This document shows positions 8,387 through 16,623 of a stretch of DNA of 55,680 nucleotides, piece after piece (position 1 is the stretch's first letter; the number at the start of each line of letters is the position of its first letter). Location of the stretch: the NCBI GenBank assembly GCA_946408355.1, contig CAMJRX010000013.1, positions 1 to 55,680 on the forward strand, read 5' to 3'. The position numbers and the translations under genes were made by a program. This DNA comes from an uncultured Selenomonadales bacterium (GTDB lineage Bacteria > Bacillota > Negativicutes > Selenomonadales > Selenomonadaceae). The notes under the pieces are model-generated. The model saw nothing but the letters and a program-made list of their open reading frames with translations, was not told the origin of the DNA and searched no databases.

Positions 8387-8805
8387 GCAATTTTATACAG
8401 CAAAGATTTACAACCGCGCATAATGTCGTTAAAAGTCGTGTTGAATCCGTTTTTATCCCAAGGAATATCTTTATCGAGAAGCATAGAAATTTTCCCGTCG
8501 GGGTCGCCGCCAACAATCCCTTTGACTTGCTCAACATTTCCTGCGTCCATGCAAATAATCAAATCATTTTCCGCGTAATCTTTGGGCGTAATTGTGCGGG
8601 CGATATGCTCTCTGAACGGGATTTTTTCCATGCCGAGTTTGGCGGCAATCCCTTGATGTAAAGTTCCGCCGTCAGTCGGTTTGCTTGCCGCGCTCGAAAC
8701 GGAAATTTTATCGCTCAAGCTCGCGTCTTTAATCAACTTTTGCATAATGAATTCCGCCATCGGCGAACGTCCCGTATTTCCACTGCACACAAACATAATT
8801 TTCAT
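8383..8805 (-). CDS. Low-molecular-weight protein phosphatase, possibly arginine-phosphate type
   Basis: A 140-residue LMW-PTP fold protein with the phosphate loop CSGNTGRS (Cys7, Arg13) at the N-terminus. Residue 11 is Thr, as in Bacillus YwlE, where Thr at this place favours phosphoarginine over phosphotyrosine; most tyrosine phosphatases carry Ile. The usual DP(F/Y) general-acid loop is altered here to KDIPWDKNG, so the acid Asp is shifted or replaced. AGGGAGG precedes ATG 8805, which shares one base with the trpG stop. It is the last gene of the trpE-trpG transcript. Confidence 0.85.
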   Translation of the reverse strand: MKIMFVCSGNTGRSPMAEFIMQKLIKDASLSDKISVSSAASKPTDGGTLHQGIAAKLGMEKIPFREHIARTITPKDYAENDLIICMDAGNVEQVKGIVGGDPDGKISMLLDKDIPWDKNGFNTTFNDIMRGCKSLLYKIA

Positions 8806-9368
8806 TAAGATAGCCTCCCTAAAAAATTTTGTATCATGAGTTTACCTTGTGGAGTCAAAATTGATTCGGGGTGGAATTGAATTCCTTCTACGTCGAAATT
8901 TTTATGTCGAACGCCCATAATCGTTCCGTCGTCAAGCTCGCTGGTAATTTCCAAACAATCGGGCAAAGTTTCACGTTCGATAATCAGCGAATGATAACGC
9001 CCGACTTCGACACCCTGTTCTAAATTTTTATAAAGTCCCTTGCCGTTGTGTTTAAGCTGTGACGTTTTGCCGTGAACAATTTCTTTAGCGCGAATGATTT
9101 TGCCGCCGAAAACCTCGCCAATCGCCTGATGTCCTAAACAAATTCCCAAAATCGGCAATTCGCCTTTGAGTTCAGAAATAATTTGCTCAGAAATGCCCGC
9201 GTCGCTCGGAACGCCCGGACCAGGTGAAATTATCACGGCAGAAAAATTTTTTACCTCGTCGACGGAAATTTTATCATTGCGTATGACTTCAACCGCCGCG
9301 CCCAATTCCGACAACAGCTGATAAACGTTGTATGTAAAAGAATCGTAGTTATCAAGCAGGAGAATCAT
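8805..9368 (-). CDS. trpG: Anthranilate synthase component II (glutamine amidotransferase) TrpG
   Basis: Class I amidotransferase of 187 residues supplying ammonia to TrpE. It has the start [14 protein letters not shown], oxyanion segment SPGPG, nucleophile Cys in GICLGHQAIG, and His-Glu in QFHPESILTP. The start at 9368 lies 17 nt inside the end of trpE, so the two are translationally coupled. The same proteins can serve folate synthesis (PabA), and no other trp gene follows. Confidence 0.9.
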   Translation of the reverse strand: MILLLDNYDSFTYNVYQLLSELGAAVEVIRNDKISVDEVKNFSAVIISPGPGVPSDAGISEQIISELKGELPILGICLGHQAIGEVFGGKIIRAKEIVHGKTSQLKHNGKGLYKNLEQGVEVGRYHSLIIERETLPDCLEITSELDDGTIMGVRHKNFDVEGIQFHPESILTPQGKLMIQNFLGRLS

Positions 9369-10848
9369 TGTTTTCGACCTCCTCGACGACTTCAAAGAGC
9401 GCTTTAGCCTTTTGCAAAAATTCGCGGTACTCGTTGAGCGAAATAGAATCAGCGACAATGCCCGCACCCGTCTGAATCACTGCGTCAACGTCATTTTCAA
9501 TACGCATTGTACGCAACGTAATGCACATGTCCATATTGCCGCAAAAATCCATGTAGCCGACGGTACCCGCATAAGATTTTCGGCGAACGGGTTCAAGTTC
9601 GTGGATAATTTCCATTGCGCGAAGTTTAGGAGCACCGCTGACAGTTCCAGCGGGGAAAGTCGCCTTCAAAACGTCAATCGGCGTAAAATTTTCTTTAAGA
9701 GTTCCGACGACACTTGAAACCATATGCATAACGTGACTAAAATATTCGACTGCGCGAAGTTTTTCAACTTTAACGGAGCCAGCCGCGCAAATTCTGCCCA
9801 AATCATTTCGCGCAAGATCAACAAGCATTGAGTGTTCGGCATTTTCTTTAACGTCGGCTTTCAAATCGGCGGCAAGAATTTTATCTTCGTCAGAATTTAT
9901 GCCGCGTCGACGAGTACCGGCTATCGGATATGTGAAAACTTTTTTACCGGCAACTTTAACCAACATTTCGGGCGAGGCTCCAACGAGTTTAACGCTACCG
10001 AAATTTAGATAGAACATGTAAGGCGACGGATTGACTTGTCTAAGCTTGCGGTAGAAGAGGAACGCGGGCTTAGAAATTTTCGCTTTGAATTGTTTGCTGG
10101 GCACAACTTGAAAAATATCGCCGGCGAAAATATATTCTTTGGCGCGTTCAATAGCCGATAAAACTTCGGGCGGAGCGTCGCCATATTTTTTTAGGAAATT
10201 AATCGGCTCGTGCGGAATTTTTTCTGGTGGATTAATTTTGAGTGGCGCAGAAATTTTATTTGCCAAATCGTTCATGCGCATAGAAATTTCTTTGTAAAGT
10301 TCGGGCAAATTTTTATCTTTAACGTCGACGATATAAATCAGCCGCGCAGAATTTTTAAGTGCGTCGAGGACAATCATCACGCGGCAAATCATAAACTGCC
10401 CTAAAAGTTCTTCGTCGTCGAGTTCAAGCCCGCGAATTCTATCGAACGTTGCGGCGACTTCAAAATTAAAATAGCCGACCATGCCGCCATTAGCGAGTGG
10501 CAAATTTTTATCCAAAGCGGCGGGCTTATAACGGCTCATAAATTTTTTTATGCTGTCGACAGGTGCGCCGTCAATGCATTTCATTAAATCGCCGTCGCGA
10601 ATCATAAGTTTTGACTTAAAAACTTGCAACTCAACGAACGGTTCCGCGCCGATAAAAGAAAATCGCCCAAAAGCCTGTTGAGTAGTGTCAACCGATTCGA
10701 GGATAAAGCCGCGCCCGTTGTCAACGAGTTTATAAAAAATTGATACGGGCGTATCCAAATCGGTGTTTATCTCGGCAGTTACGGCGATTAAGTTTGAACT
10801 TTGCGCGAAGGTTTGAAACTCTTCGAGCGTCGGAGAAATTTTCAACAT
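9352..10848 (-). CDS. trpE: Anthranilate synthase component I TrpE
   Basis: Chorismate-utilising enzyme of 498 residues. The N-terminal region has GFILESVD, matching the LLES-type tryptophan-feedback site of TrpE. The C-terminal catalytic domain shows [41 protein letters not shown] and [19 protein letters not shown]. The feedback motif supports TrpE over PabB. A promoter with a 17-nt spacer lies 40 nt upstream; the leader is too short for a T-box. Confidence 0.93.
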   Translation of the reverse strand: MLKISPTLEEFQTFAQSSNLIAVTAEINTDLDTPVSIFYKLVDNGRGFILESVDTTQQAFGRFSFIGAEPFVELQVFKSKLMIRDGDLMKCIDGAPVDSIKKFMSRYKPAALDKNLPLANGGMVGYFNFEVAATFDRIRGLELDDEELLGQFMICRVMIVLDALKNSARLIYIVDVKDKNLPELYKEISMRMNDLANKISAPLKINPPEKIPHEPINFLKKYGDAPPEVLSAIERAKEYIFAGDIFQVVPSKQFKAKISKPAFLFYRKLRQVNPSPYMFYLNFGSVKLVGASPEMLVKVAGKKVFTYPIAGTRRRGINSDEDKILAADLKADVKENAEHSMLVDLARNDLGRICAAGSVKVEKLRAVEYFSHVMHMVSSVVGTLKENFTPIDVLKATFPAGTVSGAPKLRAMEIIHELEPVRRKSYAGTVGYMDFCGNMDMCITLRTMRIENDVDAVIQTGAGIVADSISLNEYREFLQKAKALFEVVEEVENNDSPA

Positions 10849-10886
10849 CTAAAATCCCCCAGTAAATCATTTATAACTTTTTTTTA

Positions 10887-10915
10887 ATGATAGCATAGCA
10901 ATTAAACTTTTGCAA
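10887..10915 (-). promoter_or_regulatory. Promoter for trpE-trpG
   Basis: On the minus strand: -35 TTGCAA (10915-10910), 17-nt spacer, -10 TATCAT (10892-10887). Only about 35-40 nt of leader remain before the trpE ATG, with no room for a T-box or leader peptide. Confidence 0.65.
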
Positions 10916-11002
10916 CATAAAACGGCGAGATAAAAAGTTCTTGTGTTAAAGTTGGCTCAATGTGTTACAATTATTGAGAAAATTTTTAGGAGAGTGATTT
11001 GT

Positions 11003-12172
11003 ATGGCATTTACTTGGCATATCCCAACAAAAATTTTATTTGGCGCGGGCAAGCTCGGCGAACTTCATAAAGAGGCACCGCTCGGAAAAAAAGCTCTAAT
11101 CGTCATTTCCAACGGACGCTCGGCGAAAACCAACGGCAGTCTCGACAAACTTCAAGAGGAACTTAAAGCTTGGGACGCGGATTTTGTCGTTTTCAACAAG
11201 ATTGCGGCTAATCCGACGGAACCAACTGTTCAAGAGGGCGTTGACTTTGGACGCGAAAATAATTGCGATTTTGTCGTTGGTTTAGGCGGCGGCTCCGTTC
11301 TCGACGCGGCTAAGGCTATCGCCGCAGTCATTCCGCAAAAAGACGGCGGGCGCGTTTGGGATTATATCCTCTTCGGCACGGGCGGCAAAAAGCCGTTGAC
11401 GGAAAAAGCACTTCCTTATATTGCAGTAACGACAAGCGCGGGCACCGGCTCCGAAGTTGACGCGGGCGCAGTTATAACCAATCCTGCAACCAACGAGAAG
11501 ACCGCGTTTTTCGGCAGTTATCCCGATTTGGCGATTGTCGACCCGCTTTATATGCTGACCGTTCCCAAACACTTTACGGCTTATCAAGGCTTCGACGCAT
11601 TTTTCCACAACGCCGAAGGTTACATTTCCAACGCATGCAACGAGGCGTCGGCTATGATTGAACTAACAGCGATTGCAAAGCTCGCGAAGTATTTGCCGAT
11701 TGCCGTTAATGACGGGAAAAATCTTGAGGCTCGCACGCAAGTTGCTTTTGCCAATACGCTCGGCGGCTTTTCAATGGACGTTTGCGTTTGCACGTCGGAA
11801 CATTCCCTCGAACATGCATTGAGCGCGTATCATTCCGAATTGCCGCACGGCGCAGGCTTGATTATGCTTTCTGTTGCTTATTTCTCGCACTTCGTGGAAA
11901 AACACGCTTGCGACGAAAAATTTATCGACATGGCGCGGGCAATGGGCAAAGTCAATGCTGATAAACCGGAAGACTTTATCGACACGCTAAAGGAAATGCA
12001 AGCGGCTTGTAGCGTCGACAATCTCAAGATGAGCGATTACGGCATAACGCCCGATGAATTCCCAAAAATGGTTCAAAATACTCGTGACGCAATGGGTTTC
12101 CTCTTGAGGTTCGATCCAGTCGCCTTGAGTGATGAGGATATGCTCAACATTTACAAAAAGTCTTATCGCTAA
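11003..12172 (+). CDS. Iron-containing alcohol dehydrogenase (BdhA/YqhD-like)
   Basis: A 389-residue group III alcohol dehydrogenase acting in the cytoplasm on alcohols or aldehydes with NAD(P)H. The nucleotide domain has GLGGGSVLDAAKAIA (residues ~92-106) and TTSAGTGSEVD. Metal ligands are visible in GFDAFFHNAEGYIS (Asp, His), SEHSLEHALSAYH and HGAG (His). The start is ATG 11003 behind AGGAG; the longer frame to 10943 includes leader sequence. No partner gene fixes the substrate; butanol, ethanol or lactaldehyde-type roles are all possible. Confidence 0.9.
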   Translation: MAFTWHIPTKILFGAGKLGELHKEAPLGKKALIVISNGRSAKTNGSLDKLQEELKAWDADFVVFNKIAANPTEPTVQEGVDFGRENNCDFVVGLGGGSVLDAAKAIAAVIPQKDGGRVWDYILFGTGGKKPLTEKALPYIAVTTSAGTGSEVDAGAVITNPATNEKTAFFGSYPDLAIVDPLYMLTVPKHFTAYQGFDAFFHNAEGYISNACNEASAMIELTAIAKLAKYLPIAVNDGKNLEARTQVAFANTLGGFSMDVCVCTSEHSLEHALSAYHSELPHGAGLIMLSVAYFSHFVEKHACDEKFIDMARAMGKVNADKPEDFIDTLKEMQAACSVDNLKMSDYGITPDEFPKMVQNTRDAMGFLLRFDPVALSDEDMLNIYKKSYR

Positions 12173-12194
12173 AACTTTTCGTGCTTGTCAAGTC

Positions 12195-12223
12195 TTGTAA
12201 TAAAAAATTTTTCGTGCTATTAT
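12195..12223 (+). promoter_or_regulatory. Promoter for the 6S RNA gene
   Basis: -35 TTGTAA (12195-12200), exactly 17 nt, -10 TATTAT (12218-12223). Transcription would begin near 12230, at the AAGGAGG that forms the 5' side of the RNA's closing stem. Confidence 0.7.
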
Positions 12224-12230
12224 CTATGTG

Positions 12231-12421
12231 AAGGAGGAAATTCTTGGGTGTTCGAGGAATCAGATAATGTCTAACCTACATAAATTTTAGGGAACCTGAA
12301 TTGAATTCGGAAGATGGAGAATTGTCCTAGTAGATAAGTAACAGACACCGAGCTTAAGGAACCCACCTGCGAGTAAGCAGGTTTAGACATTCAGAGGAGA
12401 CGGCATTTCGGAGCCTTCTTT
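12231..12421 (+). ncRNA. ssrS: 6S RNA (ssrS), regulator of sigma70 RNA polymerase
   Basis: A gene-free 330-nt gap holds a promoter, a ~190-nt transcribed region and a terminator, the size of 6S RNA. The 3' end reads GACGGCATTTCGGAGCCTTC, very close to the 3' end of E. coli 6S RNA (GGCATCTCGGAG). The 5' part, TTCTTGGGTGTTCG, resembles the matching 5' strand. AAGGAGG at the 5' end pairs with CCTTCTT at the 3' end to close the rod. A hairpin ACCTGC-GAGTAA-GCAGGT lies on the 3' side of the expected open bubble. 6S RNA mimics an open promoter and holds RNA polymerase in stationary phase. No protein frame of merit is present. Confidence 0.75.
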
Positions 12422-12454
12422 AGAAGAGATTGTTGATAATCAACAGTCTCTTCT
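12422..12454 (+). terminator. Terminator of the 6S RNA gene
   Basis: A 16-bp near-perfect stem, AGAAGAGATTGTTGAT paired with ATCAACAGTCTCTTCT (one G-T), with a minimal loop. The following T-tract is weak (CTTGCGTTT), so some readthrough into yaaR is possible. Confidence 0.6.
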
Positions 12455-12502
12455 TGCGTTTATGGATAAAAATGTATAAACTAAGCTACGAGGTGAATAA
12501 AA

Positions 12503-12958
12503 ATGCCAGTAAAAATTAGCAATACGGGAATGCCCGCGTCACCGTTTGAATTATTGCGTAGCGGCGGCGAACATATGCGCGACAAAGAATTGAGTTTTGA
12601 AACGGAGCTAATGGATCAACAATCGGAGGGCGTCTCTCATGAAGAAATGGAAGCGATGCTCAAAAAGATTGACGACCAGGCGGCGCGGCTCAGCAAGACA
12701 CCGACTTACGAGGAACTCAAGGAATATCGCACGCTGATAAAAAATTTCGTCGGAGCGGCAGTCAGCAATATGTATGAAGTTCACACGTCGGCAGGTTGGG
12801 ACAGAATGGGACGTCAGCGCGTTTATACGACTGTGCGCAAAATCGACCGCAAGCTTGAGGATATGGCTGAAAAAATTCGGCTCGGACATTCGGATACACT
12901 TGACGTTATCGCGGCTCACGACGCAATTCGCGGTATGCTCGTCGATTTGTATATGTGA
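12503..12958 (+). CDS. yaaR: YaaR family protein (DUF327)
   Basis: A 151-residue helical protein matching Bacillus YaaR, which lies immediately upstream of holB there as here. Features include the helical core with EELKEYRTLIKNFVGAAV and the family C-terminus IAAHDAIRGMLVDLYM. Function is unresolved in the family. GAGGTG precedes the ATG. Its stop overlaps the holB start (TGATG). Confidence 0.88.
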   Translation: MPVKISNTGMPASPFELLRSGGEHMRDKELSFETELMDQQSEGVSHEEMEAMLKKIDDQAARLSKTPTYEELKEYRTLIKNFVGAAVSNMYEVHTSAGWDRMGRQRVYTTVRKIDRKLEDMAEKIRLGHSDTLDVIAAHDAIRGMLVDLYM

Positions 12959-13944
12959 TGAAAAATTTAATCGGACATGAGGCGACGCTTGCTTATTTGC
13001 AAAAAAATATCGCGCAAGGAAAATTTCCACACGCGGTAATATTTTCGGGCGAGGAAGGCGTCGGCAAAAGATTAGCGGCTGAAATCTGCGTAGCGGGTCT
13101 TCTTTGCGAAAATCCTGTTGACGGTTCTCCTTGCGGCGTCTGTGAAAGTTGTCGGCTCGTCGCGGCAAGAAGTCATCCAGATTTTTACGTTGTCGAGGCG
13201 GAGGCAACTAAGACTACACGAAATATAAAAATCGGACAGATACGCGAAATGCAATCCGAAGCGGCATTACGACCGATAAATTCTGCGCGGCGCGTAGTGA
13301 TAATCGACGGCGCGGAACTTATGAATAACGCGGCGGCAAATTGTCTGCTAAAAACTATTGAAGAACCTCCGAGCCAAACGATTTTTATTCTGTTAACGGC
13401 AAGCCGCTCAAGCCTTTTAATGACGATTCGGTCACGGTGTATGACAGTACATTTCGATAAGCTCAAGCCCGCGCAGATTCGGGACGCGCTTATAACTCAA
13501 GGCGTCGACGTACAAGAGGCGGAAAGATTATCGGTAATTGCAGACGGAAGTTTTGGACGTGCATTAAAGTTAAAAGATTCGGGCGGCGCACAACTTCGCG
13601 AGATGGCACTCGACACTTTAGAAAAAATTTGCCGCGCAGAACTTTCAAACGAAGATATTTTCAAAACAGGCGCGGAAATGTCGGATTGGTCGCGTGATAA
13701 GTTTGCAGACTTCTTGACACATGTACAAAAAATTTTGCGCGATATTTGTTTTGCGGAAGTTTTGGAGCCGTATAATTCAGACTTAATGCCGCGCTTAAGC
13801 AAAATAAAAATTCCCGAACGAAAAAATTTTTTGATGATAGAAACGGGTGCGAAATATCACAAGCGTTTAAAATCGAATGCAAACTTGCGCTTACTTGCCG
13901 AATCATATTTTATGCAGATACGAAAGATTTATCATCGAGGCTAG
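12958..13944 (+). CDS. holB: DNA polymerase III subunit delta' (HolB)
   Basis: Clamp-loader subunit of 328 residues. The AAA+ domain has FSGEEGVGKRLAAE as a Walker A-like loop and a zinc module with Cys residues in LLCEN...CGVCESC. NCLLKTIEEPPSQTIFILLT leads to the SRC motif in TIRSRC. A GTG three bases upstream is also possible, but ATG 12958 overlaps the yaaR stop in the usual way. The order yaaR-holB is the Firmicute arrangement; the PSP1 gene yaaT that often follows is missing. Confidence 0.93.
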   Translation: MKNLIGHEATLAYLQKNIAQGKFPHAVIFSGEEGVGKRLAAEICVAGLLCENPVDGSPCGVCESCRLVAARSHPDFYVVEAEATKTTRNIKIGQIREMQSEAALRPINSARRVVIIDGAELMNNAAANCLLKTIEEPPSQTIFILLTASRSSLLMTIRSRCMTVHFDKLKPAQIRDALITQGVDVQEAERLSVIADGSFGRALKLKDSGGAQLREMALDTLEKICRAELSNEDIFKTGAEMSDWSRDKFADFLTHVQKILRDICFAEVLEPYNSDLMPRLSKIKIPERKNFLMIETGAKYHKRLKSNANLRLLAESYFMQIRKIYHRG

Positions 13945-14012
13945 CAATGCGCAGCGTTGCGTACAAACGCGGAGATAACGTTAAAATTGTTGAGATGTAC
14001 GGCGCGCGACTG
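13944..14012 (-). repeat. Hairpin-ended interspersed repeat, copy C
   Basis: Minus-strand copy of the element at 5312 and 37539. Read on the minus strand it runs CAGTCGCGCGCCGTACAT, then AATTTTAACGTTATCTCCG, then CGTTTGTACG, and ends in the hairpin GCAACGC-TGC-GCATTGC. It begins at the last base of holB and fills the gap before smpB. Confidence 0.7.
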
Positions 14013-14048
14013 CTGTTTGCTACTTTTTAAAAGTAGGAGGTGATTTAT

Positions 14049-14513
14049 ATGGCAAAAGACGAAATAAAAATTGCTTGCGAAAATCGGAAGGCACGCCACG
14101 ATTATTTTATCCATGAGACATACGAGGCGGGCATTGAACTCAAGGGCACGGAAGTTAAGAGCTTGCGGGCTGGCAAGGCAAATTTGCGCGACAGCTATGC
14201 TGAAGTCAAGGACGGCGAAGTTTTTATCGAGCACTTGCACATAAGCCCCTACGAGCAGGGAAATATTTTTAATCATGATCCGTTGCGTCGTCGTCGGTTG
14301 CTCTTGCATAAGCGCGAAATTTTAAAACTTTTCGGCAAAACTCGTGAGAAAGGTTTTACGTTGGTTCCGCTGAAAATTTACTTTAAAAAAGGGCGGGCAA
14401 AATTGGAGTTGGCATTGGCGAGCGGCAAACATAATTACGATAAACGCGCCGCCTTGCACGAAAAATCCGCCCAACGCGACATTGAACGAGCATTAAAGGA
14501 GCGGTCGAAATGA
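14049..14513 (+). CDS. smpB: SsrA-binding protein SmpB
   Basis: tmRNA partner for ribosome rescue, 154 residues. It has the OB-fold signature [34 protein letters not shown], the RNA-contact region [17 protein letters not shown] and the basic C-terminal tail ending [15 protein letters not shown] 14049 lies 5 nt after AGGAGGTGA. The next gene overlaps the stop by four bases (ATGA). No ssrA gene is in the window. Confidence 0.96.
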   Translation: MAKDEIKIACENRKARHDYFIHETYEAGIELKGTEVKSLRAGKANLRDSYAEVKDGEVFIEHLHISPYEQGNIFNHDPLRRRRLLLHKREILKLFGKTREKGFTLVPLKIYFKKGRAKLELALASGKHNYDKRAALHEKSAQRDIERALKERSK

Positions 14514-15040
14514 TTAAAAAATTTTTCGGCGTAGTGATTTTGCTGATGATTGCTTTAACGCAAAATGCTTTCGCTGAACCGCGTATAAGTTATCAAGTAC
14601 ACGTTCAGGATTATGGTTGGATGCCGCCTGTTAGCGAGGGTCGAGTTGCTGGTACGACCGGTGAAGAAAAACGCATTGAGGCGATTATTATAAATTGCCC
14701 TGAAGGCATTGAATACAACGCGCACATTCAAGATTATGGCTGGGAAGGTTGGATGGATTCGGGCGTCGTGGCGGGCACGGTCGGCGAAGGTCGACGCCTT
14801 GAAGCTATCAGAATTCGTCTTACCGGCAGTATTGCAAACAGCTACGACGTTTATTATCGGGCGCACGTGGAGAATTTTGGTTGGCAAGATTGGGTAAGTA
14901 ACGGAAGGATTGCTGGCACCGAAGGTAGAGGCTTGCGCATGGAAGCTATACAGATAAGGCTCGTTAGAAAGGGCGACGGGCACAATAATTTCAGACACAG
15001 ACGCGGCAGATATGGACACAACTACGACGATTACAGTTGA
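14510..15040 (+). CDS. Exported protein with three ChW (clostridial hydrophobic W) repeats
   Basis: 176 residues: an N-terminal signal peptide ([20 protein letters not shown], cleavage probably after AFA) and three ~45-residue repeats. Each has the pattern Y-x-A/V-H-V/I-x-D-Y/F-G-W, a second Trp or its equivalent, G-x-V/I-AGT-x-G, R-x-EAI-x-I. These are ChW repeats, known from cell-surface proteins of Clostridium. The C-terminus is short, basic and His-rich ([14 protein letters not shown]). It is joined by a four-base overlap to smpB and followed closely by two glycosyltransferases, so it may be a cell-surface protein or glycosylation target; that link is inference. Confidence 0.82.
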   Translation: MIKKFFGVVILLMIALTQNAFAEPRISYQVHVQDYGWMPPVSEGRVAGTTGEEKRIEAIIINCPEGIEYNAHIQDYGWEGWMDSGVVAGTVGEGRRLEAIRIRLTGSIANSYDVYYRAHVENFGWQDWVSNGRIAGTEGRGLRMEAIQIRLVRKGDGHNNFRHRRGRYGHNYDDYS

Positions 15041-15051
15041 GAAAATTTGAC

Positions 15052-16623
15052 ATGAACATTTTAAAAAAATATGAACAGGCACTAAAATTATACAGGGCAA
15101 AAAAATTTAATGCGGCGTTAAAGATTGTCAAGGAAGTGGAGAAAGCCGCACCGCATTGGAAGAAAAGTTTTTTATTGGAGATATTTATTCGCCGCGACCA
15201 ATGGGAACACATAAAAGAATTGGCTTTGCTGGAAAAATTTTTGCCGCGTCTTGATTGCAATTCGGCAGACGATAAATATTTGGCAGCGGACGCTTTTAAT
15301 TGTTTTGGTTCGCTTAACAGATCTTTAGGGCGCACGGCGGATTCAGTAAAAGCTTTTTGTTTATCGGCGAGTTTATCTGACGACAATAAAAAAGCTTGTG
15401 AGGAAATCAGCAATGCGCTTTTCGCGGCAAGTAGTGCGGAAAATTATTCTGCCGCTGACTTCCAAAAGCTTTACGACGAATACAAAAAATATTTATCGGA
15501 CATAAAGCCTTACCCGAAGGAATTTTACCGTCATGAAAAAATTCGGGTGGGCTTTTTGTCTAGCTGTTTTCAATGGCATGTGGTTATGTCATGGGGTTGG
15601 CACCTTGTGAGCGGTCTCGATAAAAATTTGTTCAAAGTTTATTGCTACTCTAACGTAAAAACTCCCGATAAAGTTACGAATTATTTTCGGGCAAGTGTCG
15701 ACGTTTGGCGCGATATTTACAGCTTGACGGACGCGGTAACGGCTGAATTGATTCGCGCTGATGAAATTGATATTTTATTTGAATTGGACGGGCACACGGT
15801 AGATAATCGGCTCCGAATTGCGGCATATCGACCTGCTAGCGTTCAAATTTCGGGAATCGGTTACATGAACAGCACGGGGCTTGACTGCTTCGATTATTTT
15901 TTGTCAGATATTTATTGTGCAGGTGACGAATCTTATTTTACCGAAAAACTTATTAAGTTACCGCACAGCCATTTTTGTTACGAGCCGCCAACGAAAATTG
16001 AGCCAGCCGCTTATCCGCCTTGTATAAAAAATAATTTTGTGACGTTCGGAAGTTTTAATCAGTTCGGCAAGATGACGGACTCGGTATTTATTACGTGGCA
16101 AAAAATTCTGGACGCCGTGCCCAATAGTTTATTAATTCTCAAGCATCAAATTTTTAGCAACGACGACGGAAGAAATTTTGTTAGGGAACGGCTGAAAAGT
16201 TTTGGCTTTGACATTAAGCGAGTAGAAATGCGCCCTTACACGGAAAATCACATTGTTGAATATAACGACGTGGACATTGCGCTTGACACGTTCCCTTATA
16301 CAGGCGGAGTAACGACTTGCGAGGCGTTGTATATGGGCGTTCCGGTTATCAGTCTTTACGGCAACAGACACGGGACGCGCTTTGGACTTAGTATTTTAAA
16401 AAATGTCGGACTTGATGAATTGGCGGTTGATTCTCCAGACGAGTATATTAATCGCGCCGTCGCGTTGGCTAGCGATTGGGAGTTGCTTACGATTCTAAGA
16501 AAAAATTTACGTACTATGATGAAAAAATCTTCTCTTATGGACGCTAAAAATTATGTTCGCGAGGTTGGAGAGGCTTTTGTTAAAATCCTAAGCGACGCAA
16601 GGAGGACGGGCAATGAACGTTGA
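15052..16623 (+). CDS. GT41-family O-GlcNAc transferase-like protein, copy 1
   Basis: 523 residues: a helical TPR-like N-terminal region (to ~140) and a two-part GT-B domain of the OGT/SPINDLY family. Recognisable OGT landmarks are IRVGFLSSCFQWH (catalytic-region His), LFELDGHTVDNRL, YRPASVQISGIGYMNS TG, FVTFGSFNQFGKM with the UDP-binding NQ, and DVDIALDTFPYTGGVTTCEA. It would transfer a sugar, probably GlcNAc, to Ser/Thr of proteins in the cytoplasm; flagellin is a plausible target given FliB nearby. ATG 15052 has only a poor ribosome site; TTG 15037 is an alternative. It overlaps copy 2 by 11 nt. Confidence 0.87.
   Translation: MNILKKYEQALKLYRAKKFNAALKIVKEVEKAAPHWKKSFLLEIFIRRDQWEHIKELALLEKFLPRLDCNSADDKYLAADAFNCFGSLNRSLGRTADSVKAFCLSASLSDDNKKACEEISNALFAASSAENYSAADFQKLYDEYKKYLSDIKPYPKEFYRHEKIRVGFLSSCFQWHVVMSWGWHLVSGLDKNLFKVYCYSNVKTPDKVTNYFRASVDVWRDIYSLTDAVTAELIRADEIDILFELDGHTVDNRLRIAAYRPASVQISGIGYMNSTGLDCFDYFLSDIYCAGDESYFTEKLIKLPHSHFCYEPPTKIEPAAYPPCIKNNFVTFGSFNQFGKMTDSVFITWQKILDAVPNSLLILKHQIFSNDDGRNFVRERLKSFGFDIKRVEMRPYTENHIVEYNDVDIALDTFPYTGGVTTCEALYMGVPVISLYGNRHGTRFGLSILKNVGLDELAVDSPDEYINRAVALASDWELLTILRKNLRTMMKKSSLMDAKNYVREVGEAFVKILSDARRTGNER

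Noticed and set aside
10849-10942. T-box or leader-peptide attenuator before trpE
   Set aside because: The promoter lies only ~40 nt before the ATG; no T-box sequence or terminator hairpin fits in that space.
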